DNA of 64,000 nt from Streptomyces luteogriseus (GTDB lineage: Bacteria > Actinomycetota > Actinomycetes > Streptomycetales > Streptomycetaceae), in the NCBI RefSeq assembly GCF_014205055.1, contig NZ_JACHMS010000001.1:3224001-3288000 (forward strand), written 5' to 3'. Below, in pieces: positions 7,720-15,111 of this stretch (position 1 is the stretch's first letter; each line of letters opens with the position of its first letter). The notes under the pieces are model-generated. The model was given only the letters and a program-made list of their open reading frames with translations. It did not search any database and had not been told where the DNA came from. Both the position numbers and the translations under genes were made by a program.

Positions 7720-8969
7720 CCCTCCCTCCTCCGCCGAAAGCTCACCGACCCCCGGTCCCCGCCCCGCAGCCCCCGGCCCGCCTTCTGCGCACCGTCGGGG
7801 GCCTTGACCAGGCCCAGTTCGCCCGCCAGGCCCCACAGGGCCTGCTTCACCGAGCTCTTGTTCTCCAGTTCGTGGATACGGCCCGCGTCCACGACGCTCT
7901 GCAATTCCTTGAAGTTGGCGGGGACGACGGTGGCGGCGACGGCCGTGCCGGTGATCTTCTGGATGAGGGGCGGCTGGATCTCCGTACCGCGCGAGTGCCG
8001 GTTGACGACGATGGTCGTCTCCTCGGCCTTGCGGATCTGGAGCCGGTCCCACATCCGCACGGCCCGTTTGGCGCCCCGTACGGCGACCACGTCCGGGGTG
8101 GTGATCAGCAGGGCCCGGTCGGCCATCTCCACGGCCGCCGCCCCTGCCCCGCCGAGCTGGGCGCCGCAGTCGATGACGACGACCTCGTAGCGGGAGCGCA
8201 GGGCGCTGACGATCTGGCGGGCGGCGCGGTCGGTGACGTCCTCGCCGCGTTCCCCTTCGGCGGGGGCGAGCAGCAGGGCGAGGCCGGTGTCGTGCCGGAA
8301 GACCGCGTCGGCCAGGACGCGTGGGGAGATGTCGGTGATGGCGGCCAGGTCGACGACGGAGCGGCGGAACTGGACGTCCAGGTAGGAGGCGACGTCGCCG
8401 GTCTGGAGGTCCATGTCGACCAGGGCGGTGCTGCGGCCGGAGGCCTGGGCGGCCAGGGCCAGCTGGATGGCGGTCAGGGTGGTCCCGGCGCCGCCCTTGG
8501 CGCCGCTGACCGTGACGACGGTGCCGCCGACGCCGGTGAACACGTCACCGCCCGCGCCCAGGTGGCGCCGTACGCCGACGGACCACTGGGCGACGGCCTG
8601 GACGCGGCTGGCGAGTTCCTCGTAGCTGAGCGGGAGGGCGACCAGGCCGCGGGCACCGTAGTCCATGGCGGCCTGGAAGAGGCCGGGGCTCGCGTCGGAG
8701 GTGACGAGGATGACGCCGACGGCCGGGAAGCGCAGGGCCACTTCGCGGATCAGCTCCAGCGCCGGGACGGGGCCGATCCGCTCGTGCACCACCACGACCT
8801 CGGGCAGTTCGTCGACGGACTCGGCGGCGAGGCGCGCGAGGGTGTCGATGAGCTGGGTGGAGTCGACCACCGGGGCGACGGGCTCGGCGTCCGGGAGCTG
8901 ACTGAGCAGTGTCGTGATCGACCGGACCGCGTCCGTGTCACCGACCGCCGGGAGGATCCTCGTGGGCAT
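7716..8969 (-). CDS. cpaE: CpaE/TadZ-like pilus localisation ATPase
   Basis: A 417-residue protein. The N-terminal ~135 residues look like a receiver-type fold (VVVVHERIGPVPALELI, GVILVTSDASPGLF) lacking a clear phospho-acceptor. A ParA/MinD-type ATPase domain follows, with deviant Walker A GAKGGAGTT (156-164), the DMDLQTGDVASYLD motif and VVIDCGAQ as Walker B. CpaE/TadZ proteins place the Tad machine in the cell, often at poles; in a hyphal organism the target could be the tip, which is inference. A GAGAGGC ribosome-binding site supports the ATG at 8969. The stop overlaps the next gene's start. Confidence 0.9.
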   Translation of the reverse strand: MPTRILPAVGDTDAVRSITTLLSQLPDAEPVAPVVDSTQLIDTLARLAAESVDELPEVVVVHERIGPVPALELIREVALRFPAVGVILVTSDASPGLFQAAMDYGARGLVALPLSYEELASRVQAVAQWSVGVRRHLGAGGDVFTGVGGTVVTVSGAKGGAGTTLTAIQLALAAQASGRSTALVDMDLQTGDVASYLDVQFRRSVVDLAAITDISPRVLADAVFRHDTGLALLLAPAEGERGEDVTDRAARQIVSALRSRYEVVVIDCGAQLGGAGAAAVEMADRALLITTPDVVAVRGAKRAVRMWDRLQIRKAEETTIVVNRHSRGTEIQPPLIQKITGTAVAATVVPANFKELQSVVDAGRIHELENKSSVKQALWGLAGELGLVKAPDGAQKAGRGLRGGDRGSVSFRRRREG

Positions 8970-8978
8970 GGCAGCCTC

Positions 8979-9686
8979 TCACTTGTCCTTCGCGAGTTCG
9001 TACGTCCGGTCCCGCTCGGGGACGGTGGTGTCGCTGCCGGGCGCGACGAGGGCGAGCCGGACCCGCTTGGCGAACGACTCGGCGTAGGTGATGCGCTGCG
9101 CGTCGAGGGCGGAGAGTGCGAACGTGATCGGGACGGCTTCGGTGGGCTGCCGGGTGCGGTTGGACTCGTCGGGCTCGAGGGGGGTGAGGTCGCCGACGTC
9201 GAGGACCTTGGCGTTGGTGACGATGATCTTCGACTGGTCGGGGTCGCCCTCGCGTGCGCCCTCGAAGGTGGCGTAGACGTTGACCGAGGCGCCGGGCGTG
9301 ATCTTGCCGGCCACGCCGGTCGCCGCGTCGATCATGATGGCGACCTCCTGCTGGCCGGGCTGGAGGGCCGGCCGACGGACGATCATGTCGGACTGGAGCA
9401 GCGAGCCCGCTTCCAGCGTGGTCACGGCGATCTTGCCCTGTATCTCCCGCAGATCGGTGACCGCGTTGTCGGACAGCCACCGTTCGGGCATCTCGATCTT
9501 CTCGAACTGGCCCGTGCTGAGGGTGGTGTAGGGCGGCACGTCGGATTTCAGCCGGTAGGCGGTGACCTCGGGGCCGACCTTCGACTTCACGTCGCTGATC
9601 ACGGAGAGCACGCCGGCGAAGGCGCCGAGGGCGCAGACGATCGACAGGAGCAGAAGGATCACGCCGCGGCGCTGACGGGAGTTCAT
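8979..9686 (-). CDS. cpaB: CpaB/RcpC-like pilus assembly protein (SAF domain)
   Basis: A 235-residue protein with one N-terminal membrane anchor (residues 8-29). An SAF domain follows (about 45-110; LKSDVPPYTTLSTGQFEKI, GSLLQSDMIVR), then the CpaB/RcpC C-terminal region (ATGVAGKITPGASVNVYATF). Family members lie in the periplasm or cell wall and help pilus assembly or secretin function. Here there is no outer membrane and no secretin gene, as expected for an actinomycete. It ends 9 bases before the CpaE start. Confidence 0.88.
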   Translation of the reverse strand: MNSRQRRGVILLLLSIVCALGAFAGVLSVISDVKSKVGPEVTAYRLKSDVPPYTTLSTGQFEKIEMPERWLSDNAVTDLREIQGKIAVTTLEAGSLLQSDMIVRRPALQPGQQEVAIMIDAATGVAGKITPGASVNVYATFEGAREGDPDQSKIIVTNAKVLDVGDLTPLEPDESNRTRQPTEAVPITFALSALDAQRITYAESFAKRVRLALVAPGSDTTVPERDRTYELAKDK

Positions 9687-9755
9687 GAACCGTACAACCT
9701 CGTTGGGGATATCGGTCGAGCGGGATCGGAACAGTGCTGACGAGCGGGGTCAGCC

Positions 9756-10622
9756 TCAGCCGACGGCCGTTCGGTTCTCGAGCTGCTTGCGGGGCGGGCT
9801 GTCGTGGACGGGTGGCGTGGCCGAACAGAACACGCAGCGGTCGCCGATGACGTCGATGCCGCACCAGTGGCACTGGCTGCGCCGGACGGAGGTGACCAGC
9901 TGGTAGAGCACGGACAGGTCGGGCAGGTAGCTGCAGAACTCGATGAGCTTGCCGGTGCCCCACCAGCCGGGCGACTCGGCCGGGAGCGGGGTCTCGCGCA
10001 GCCCCTGCACCTTCCAGGAGGGGGCGAGGGTGCCCGTGACCCAGTCGGACTGGAGCTGCCCCTTGGCGACCAGCATCCAGGTGCCGAACTCGGGGCCGGG
10101 GAGGTCTGCTTCGGGTGTGATCTTGACGAGCTGCGGCTCGGGGTGGGCGAGGACGCCGAACTGGCTCCCGGGCACCCAGGACTTGGCGTGCGACTTCAGA
10201 CCGACGGGGACGCGGTCGAGGCGGGCGACGGAGCCGAGCAGCGCGCCGGCGTGGATGTAGTGGACGAGCAGCCGGCCGGCGGAGGCGAGCACGCCGGGGC
10301 TGATGTCGCAGGAGGCGAGCTGCCGTAACTGCCGGGCCAGGACGGCCAGTCCGAGGGGCGGCAGATCCGGCCGGAACAGGGCGATGCGGTCGCTCTCCAT
10401 GAGGGAGCGCAGGGTGTGCAGCCGTCGTCGCACCGCGGTGGGCGCGGCCTGTGAGCAGACCACGATCACATGCCCGTGGTGCTCGACCAGGGCCTGCATC
10501 TCGGCCAGCGCCTGCTCCAGTGGGCGTCGTTCGACGTCCCGCAGCACGACGGCGGGCAGGGTGCGTTCGTCCTGTGGCGGCAGCGCCATGTCGGCACTGG
10601 TCACGGCAATGGCAGTTGGCAC
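9756..10622 (-). CDS. conserved protein with C-terminal zinc ribbon, pilus-locus associated, TTA-containing
   Basis: A 288-residue soluble protein of no family I can name. It starts at a GTG with GGGGAG upstream. The first ~100 residues look like an alpha/beta domain (LPAVVLRDVERRPLEQAL, HGHVIVVCSQ). The middle (110-240) has no recognisable motif. The end has CHWCGIDVIGDRCVFC, four cysteines in a CxxC...CxxC zinc ribbon (about 250-265). Codon 99 is TTA (plus-strand TAA at 10326-10328), a second bldA codon in this locus. It is co-directional with cpaB across a 69-base gap and could be the first gene of the pilus operon. A regulatory or assembly role is inferred only from position. Confidence 0.75.
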   Translation of the reverse strand: MPTAIAVTSADMALPPQDERTLPAVVLRDVERRPLEQALAEMQALVEHHGHVIVVCSQAAPTAVRRRLHTLRSLMESDRIALFRPDLPPLGLAVLARQLRQLASCDISPGVLASAGRLLVHYIHAGALLGSVARLDRVPVGLKSHAKSWVPGSQFGVLAHPEPQLVKITPEADLPGPEFGTWMLVAKGQLQSDWVTGTLAPSWKVQGLRETPLPAESPGWWGTGKLIEFCSYLPDLSVLYQLVTSVRRSQCHWCGIDVIGDRCVFCSATPPVHDSPPRKQLENRTAVG

Positions 10623-10955
10623 GCGCAGCTCCCCGTTTCCCCATGCCCGTCGGAACGCCGGGTGTCACTCCGGCGCACCGTGTCGACTTCACTGCGTGAC
10701 TACCTCAGCACTGTATCCACGGCTCTGTGACCGGAGAACAGCGTTTGTGTAGCTGAGGAGCAACTGTCGTTGCACAAGATGCGTCAAAACGGGGCAGGTT
10801 GAGCATCTTGCCGGTCGGCTCGACGGTTCCGGGCGGTCCCGGGCCGGCCATGGCGCCGTCGACGGGATGCACGGAGGAACGCACGGCGGGACTGCCGCTC
10901 GACAGGTTGGTCTGGACCTCTTGACAGCCGCTTTGGTCTGGACCATTTTCTTGTC
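10623..10955. other. 333-base divergent intergenic region
   Basis: It separates the pilus-locus gene (minus) from the chitinase gene (plus). It holds the chitinase promoter with two DasR-like sites at its right end. The left part should hold the promoter of the minus-strand gene, but no confident -10/-35 pair is visible there. Open frames crossing it are codon shadows and have no ribosome-binding sites. Confidence 0.6.
10908..10945 (+). promoter_or_regulatory. paired DasR (dre)-like operators over the chitinase promoter
   Basis: TGGTCTGGACCT (10908-10919) and TGGTCTGGACCA (10934-10945) are direct copies 26 bp apart. They match the 12-bp direct repeats known in Streptomyces chitinase promoters and the core of the DasR consensus ACTGGTCTAGACCACT. 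A perfect TTGACA (10921-10926) lies between them as a -35 box. The second copy covers the expected spacer and -10 region, so bound repressor would block polymerase directly. N-acetylglucosamine-derived signals release DasR in characterised species. Confidence 0.85.
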
Positions 10956-12644
10956 ATGTCCCCACACAGACGATCCCTGCGTTTCTGGTCGGGTGCCGTC
11001 ACGGCTGCCCTGGCCCTCACTGTCACGACCGTCGGCCAGGCCAGCGCCGCCGACGTCAACAACGCCAGGAACGCCGGCTTCGAGGCGGGCCTGAGCGACT
11101 GGACCTGCTCGGCCGGCAGCGGTACGACGGTCTCCTCCCCGGTGCACACCGGCTCGGCCGCGCTCCAGGCGACCCCGGCGGGGCAGGACAACGCCCGGTG
11201 CGCCCAGACGGTACGGGTGAAGCCCGACTCGACGTACACGCTGGGCGCCTGGGTGCGGGGCGGATACGCCTACCTCGGCGTGACCGGCACGGGCACCACG
11301 GACGTGTCCACCTGGACGCCCGACTCCTCGTCCTGGAAGCAGCTGTCGACCACCTTCACCACGGGCTCCTCGACGACCTCGGTGACGGTGTACACGCACG
11401 GCTGGTACGGGCAGGCGGCGTACTACGCGGACGACGTGTCGGTCTTCGGGCCCGACGGCGGCGGGGGCACGGACCCGGGCCCGACGATCCCGTCCGCGCC
11501 GGGCGGCCTGAACGTCTCCGGCACGACGTCCTCGTCGGTGTCGCTGGCCTGGAACGCCGTCTCCGGGGCGACGGGTTACACCGTCTACCGCGACGGCACC
11601 AAGGTGACCGCGGTCTCCGGCACCTCGGCGACGGTGACCGGGCTCGCGGCCTCGACGTCGTACTCCTTCCGGGTCACGGCGACGAACGGGGCCGGTGAGT
11701 CACCGAAGTCGGCGGCGGTGACGGGCACCACGAACAAGCCGAACGGCCCCGGCCCGGCGCTGCCCAGGCACGCGGTGACCGGCTACTGGCAGAACTTCGA
11801 CAACGGCGCGACGGTCCAGAGGCTCGCCGACGTCCAGGCGCAGTACGACATCATCGCCGTCGCCTTCGCGGACGCGACCTCGACGCCGGGCGCGGTCACC
11901 TTCAACCTCGACTCGGCCGGTCTCGGCGGCTACACCGTCGACCAGTTCAAGGCCGACATCCGGGCCAAGCAGGCGGCCGGGAAGAAGGTCATCGTCTCGG
12001 TCGGCGGCGAGCGCGGCACGGTGGCGGTGAACGACGCGGCCTCGGCGGCGAACTTCGCGAACAGCGTGTACTCCGTGATGCAGACCTACGGCTTCGACGG
12101 CGTCGACATCGACCTGGAGAACGGTCTCAACGCCACCTACATGACGCAGGCCCTGCGGTCGCTCTCGGCGAAGGCGGGCTCGTCGCTGATCATCACGATG
12201 GCGCCGCAGACCATCGACATGCAGTCGACATCGAACTCCTACTTCCAGACGGCGCTGAACATCAAGGACATCCTCACCGTCGTCAACATGCAGTACTACA
12301 ACAGCGGTTCCATGCTGGGCTGCGACGGCAAGGTCTACAGCCAGGGCTCGGTCGACTTCCTGACGGCCCTGGCCTGCATCCAGCTGGAGAACGGCCTCGC
12401 CCCGTCCCAGGTGGGCCTGGGCCTGCCGGCCTCCACCCGGGGAGCGGGCAGCGGCTACGTCTCACCGACCGTGGTGAACAACGCCCTGGACTGCCTGGCC
12501 AAGGGCACCGGCTGCGGGTCCTTCAAGCCGCCCCGGACGTACCCCGGCCTGCGCGGCGCCATGACCTGGTCGACCAACTGGGACGCGACGGCCGGCAACG
12601 CGTGGTCCAACGCGGTGGGGCCGCATGTGCACGGACTGCCGTAG
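10956..12644 (+). CDS. secreted GH18 chitinase with CBM and fibronectin III modules
   Basis: A 562-residue secreted enzyme hydrolysing beta-1,4 links in chitin. A signal peptide covers residues 1-31 (twin-Arg-free, ASA-A cut). A carbohydrate-binding module (about 33-165, NARNAGFEAGLSDW) and a linker follow. Then come a fibronectin III domain (about 178-262) and a GH18 barrel (about 272-560). The catalytic motif DGVDIDLE is complete: D381, D384, D386 and proton donor E388. The start ATG has no ribosome-binding site and sits 10 bases after the second operator, so the message may be leaderless or nearly so; a later start would destroy the signal peptide. Regulation by DasR is strongly suggested by the upstream sites. 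Confidence 0.95.
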   Translation: MSPHRRSLRFWSGAVTAALALTVTTVGQASAADVNNARNAGFEAGLSDWTCSAGSGTTVSSPVHTGSAALQATPAGQDNARCAQTVRVKPDSTYTLGAWVRGGYAYLGVTGTGTTDVSTWTPDSSSWKQLSTTFTTGSSTTSVTVYTHGWYGQAAYYADDVSVFGPDGGGGTDPGPTIPSAPGGLNVSGTTSSSVSLAWNAVSGATGYTVYRDGTKVTAVSGTSATVTGLAASTSYSFRVTATNGAGESPKSAAVTGTTNKPNGPGPALPRHAVTGYWQNFDNGATVQRLADVQAQYDIIAVAFADATSTPGAVTFNLDSAGLGGYTVDQFKADIRAKQAAGKKVIVSVGGERGTVAVNDAASAANFANSVYSVMQTYGFDGVDIDLENGLNATYMTQALRSLSAKAGSSLIITMAPQTIDMQSTSNSYFQTALNIKDILTVVNMQYYNSGSMLGCDGKVYSQGSVDFLTALACIQLENGLAPSQVGLGLPASTRGAGSGYVSPTVVNNALDCLAKGTGCGSFKPPRTYPGLRGAMTWSTNWDATAGNAWSNAVGPHVHGLP

Positions 12645-12650
12645 CGGCCC

Positions 12651-13079
12651 CTACCCCATCGGACGGTAGTGGCCGAGGACCCAGGCCAGCTGCGGGAACC
12701 ACTCCTGTAGCCGCGTCCTGGGCCTGGCCTCCACCACGCACTCGTAGAACCCGCCGTCCATGTGGACCACGGCGACCATCAGCGCCTTGCCGTCCGGGCT
12801 CGCCCGGTAGTGGACGCCGCGGATCTCCGGCCAGCGGAACTCGACCGTGTGGCCGGAGGTCTCGAAGGCCACGCCGGACGCGTCGACGACGACCGCGTTG
12901 CGCTTGTCGACGGCCAGGAAGTCCGGCCCCGCCGCCGCCTGCTGGGGCGGCGGCGCCTGGGCGTACGGGGGCTGTGGCGCCCGGGCGTACGGAGGCTGCG
13001 GCGCGTACGCGGGCGGCGCCGGTGCGTACTGCGGCGGGGGCGGGCCGAAGCCCGGGCCGGGTGGCGGGTGCTGGGTCAT
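12651..13079 (-). CDS. small protein with Pro/Tyr-rich tail and PH-like domain, paralogue of 20617-21165
   Basis: A 142-residue protein. Residues 1-50 are Pro/Ala/Tyr/Gln-rich (PPAYAPQPPYARAPQPPYAQ). The rest is a compact domain with the signature VDASGVAFETS, VEFRWPEIRGVHY, YECVVEARPRTRLQEWFPQLAWVL. The same spacing of residues occurs in the gene at 20617-21165, so the two share a domain, probably a PH-like beta fold; this comparison is by eye. The start at 13079 is chosen because the upstream extension lies in the next gene's end. It converges on the chitinase gene with a 6-base gap. Function unknown. Confidence 0.75.
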   Translation of the reverse strand: MTQHPPPGPGFGPPPPQYAPAPPAYAPQPPYARAPQPPYAQAPPPQQAAAGPDFLAVDKRNAVVVDASGVAFETSGHTVEFRWPEIRGVHYRASPDGKALMVAVVHMDGGFYECVVEARPRTRLQEWFPQLAWVLGHYRPMG

Positions 13080-13096
13080 CCGGCCATTCTTCCGCC

Positions 13097-14413
13097 CTAG
13101 AAGAACTCCCCCCACGGCTGGTCCCAGATCTGCTTCACGCACAGGATCAGGAACAGCAGGCCGGCGATGGCGAGCATGGCGTTGCTCAGGTGGCCGTTGC
13201 GCCACTCGCGGGGCGTGCGGGAGGAGTTGAGGAGCCAGATCAGGGTGGCGGCGAGGAAGGGCAGGAAGGCCGCGCCGAGGACGCCGTAGATGATGATCAG
13301 GCGGAAGGGCTGGCCCTCGAAGAGCAGGATCATCGGCGGGAAGGTCAGCCAGAGCAGGTAGGCGCGGAACGGCCAGGAGCGTTCGCGGGTCCCGGAGGCG
13401 ACTTCCTCGCCCTTGGCCTGGCCCTGGCCCGTCAGGCGGGCCACGAAGTCGGCGAACATCAGGCTCACGCCGTGCCAGACGCCGATCAGCGAGGTGAAGG
13501 ACGTGGCGAAGAAGCCGATCAGGAAGAACTTGGCGGTGGCCGAGCCGTACTCCTCCTCCAGGATGTCGCCCAGCTGGATCAGGCCCTTGTCACCGCTCGC
13601 GATCGCGACGTTCGCCGAGTGGAGCAGTTCCGCGCCGACGAACAGCATGGCGATGACGAAGATGCCGGTCGTGGCGTAGGCGACGCGGTTGTCCAGCCGC
13701 ATGACCTTCATCCAGCCGGTGTCGGTCCAGCCCTTGGCGTTGACCCAGTAGCCGTACGCGGCGAGAGTGATCGTGCCGCCCACACCGCCGATCAGACCGA
13801 GCGTGTTGAGGATCGAGTCCTTCTCGTCCGGCAGCACCGGCAGGAGTCCGGCGAAGGCGTCGGCGATGTTCGGCGTGACCCGGATCGCCAGGTACACCGT
13901 CACCACGAACATGACGCCCACCAGGACCGTCATGACCTTCTCGAACACCGCGTACTTGTTGAACCAGACGAAGACCAGACCCACCAGGCCGCAGGCGATG
14001 CCCCACCACTTGAGGTCCATCACGTCCGGGAACAGCGCCTGCAACGGCAGCGCGCTCGACGACATCGCCGCCGCGCCGTAGACGAAGCCCCACACCACGA
14101 CGTAGACCGCGAAGAACCAGGTCGTCCAGCGGCCGAGGCTCGCCCAGCCGTCGAACAGGGTGCGGCCCGTGGACAGGTGCCAGCGGCCCGCGGCCTCGGC
14201 CAGGGAGATCTTCACCAGACAGCCGATGATCGCGGCCCACAGGAGGGTGTAGCCGAAATTGCTGCCCGCGATCAGCGTGGCGACCAGGTCACCGGCGCCG
14301 ACACCGGTCGCCGCGACGACGATGCCCGGACCGATGTGTTTCCAACTCGCTTTCCGGAGCCGCGGTGGATGGGTGGCCTCGTTCTCCGTGGTGTTGCCCG
14401 TGGTGTCCGCCAT
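13097..14413 (-). CDS. Nramp-like membrane transporter lacking the canonical metal-binding motif
   Basis: A 438-residue integral membrane protein with about 11 hydrophobic segments. The first segment reads GPGIVVAATGVGAGDLVAT, then FGYTLLW, and aligns with Nramp helix 1. The position of the metal-binding DPGN motif is GAGD (residues 39-42). The helix 6 MPHN motif is also not visible; the likely equivalent is TITLAAYGYW. So it belongs to the Nramp superfamily but probably does not carry Mn2+/Fe2+ in the classical way; related divergent members include Mg2+ transporters. The ATG at 14413 is used; a TTG at 14422 is possible. No operon partners are evident. Confidence 0.8.
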   Translation of the reverse strand: MADTTGNTTENEATHPPRLRKASWKHIGPGIVVAATGVGAGDLVATLIAGSNFGYTLLWAAIIGCLVKISLAEAAGRWHLSTGRTLFDGWASLGRWTTWFFAVYVVVWGFVYGAAAMSSSALPLQALFPDVMDLKWWGIACGLVGLVFVWFNKYAVFEKVMTVLVGVMFVVTVYLAIRVTPNIADAFAGLLPVLPDEKDSILNTLGLIGGVGGTITLAAYGYWVNAKGWTDTGWMKVMRLDNRVAYATTGIFVIAMLFVGAELLHSANVAIASGDKGLIQLGDILEEEYGSATAKFFLIGFFATSFTSLIGVWHGVSLMFADFVARLTGQGQAKGEEVASGTRERSWPFRAYLLWLTFPPMILLFEGQPFRLIIIYGVLGAAFLPFLAATLIWLLNSSRTPREWRNGHLSNAMLAIAGLLFLILCVKQIWDQPWGEFF

Positions 14414-14501
14414 GCAGGTCAAGAAAGCTCAAAGGCGCCCGCGGGACAAGAGGGCCTGGCCGGATCTTCACGCGATACCCGTACGACTCACCTGCCCGGC
14501 C

Positions 14502-14534
14502 GGGCCCTGGCGGCGGGACGCACCGCCAAGGCCC
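14502..14534 (-). terminator. terminator-like hairpin after the RsbW-type gene
   Basis: GGGCCCTGGCGG (14502-14513) pairs with CCGCCAAGGCCC (14523-14534) with one mismatch and a 9-base loop. It begins 15 bases past the stop of the minus-strand gene at 14549. No T-run follows, as is common in Streptomyces. Confidence 0.6.
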
Positions 14535-14548
14535 TGCCCGGCGGAGCG

Positions 14549-15031
14549 TCACGGCTGTCGCCGACCGCAGCCGTCCGATCCGCAGGTGCCGAGCTCGAAC
14601 CACACGGTCTTGCCCGGCCCGTCCCGGTGGCAGCCCCAGCGCTGGGCGAGCGCGTCCACCAGGAACATTCCGCGGCCGCTCTCCCCCGCGCCGGCGTCCA
14701 GCACCCGCGGCACGCGGCGTTCGGCGTCGGCGACCTCGCAGCGCAGGACGCCGTGCGCGGCGAAGAGGGTGAGCCGGAAGCCGCTCCCGGCGTGCACCAG
14801 GGCGTTGGTGGCCAGTTCGCCGACGAGCAGTTCGGCCACGTCCGCGACCTCGCCGTCCTCGCCGAGCCCCCATCCCTCCAACTGCCTGCGGACCTCCGCG
14901 CGTGCCTCGCGGACGGCGGAGGTCCGGGGTGGGTACTCGACACTCAGATGGCCTGCTCCCAGGGGTGGTTGCGGGAACGGGCCGTAGCGGGCGTCGGGGT
15001 CCGGGAGGTGCCGCCCGGAGAGTTGCAGCAT
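14549..15031 (-). CDS. RsbW/SpoIIAB-like ATP-binding anti-sigma regulator
   Basis: A 160-residue cytoplasmic protein of the HATPase_c_2 family. It carries the N box ELLVGELATNALVHAG (about residues 80-95), the G1 region EVADAERRVPRVLD, and the G2 box GRGMFLVDALAQRWG followed by GKTVWFEL. Such proteins bind partner sigma or anti-anti-sigma factors and phosphorylate the latter; many exist per Streptomyces genome. No ribosome-binding site is strong; the ATG at 15031 is the best start that keeps the whole domain. It follows the MEDS-domain gene in the same direction across 80 bases, so the pair may form one signalling unit. Confidence 0.82.
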   Translation of the reverse strand: MLQLSGRHLPDPDARYGPFPQPPLGAGHLSVEYPPRTSAVREARAEVRRQLEGWGLGEDGEVADVAELLVGELATNALVHAGSGFRLTLFAAHGVLRCEVADAERRVPRVLDAGAGESGRGMFLVDALAQRWGCHRDGPGKTVWFELGTCGSDGCGRRQP

Positions 15032-15111
15032 GGGTCCAGGGTGATCCCCGGGGGTGGTCCGGCACAGGGGGAGGACTACCCGATCCCCTACCTGCTTGTG
15101 CAGGTAGGGGG

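Noticed and set aside
7872..9740. 622-codon plus-strand frame opposite cpaE and cpaB
   Set aside because: Composition is typical of an antisense codon shadow (Gly/Asp/Val/Gln-rich) and the opposite strand encodes complete, motif-bearing proteins.
10689..11399. Minus-strand frame across the chitinase promoter
   Set aside because: It overlaps both operators and the signal-peptide region of the chitinase gene and has no coding character.
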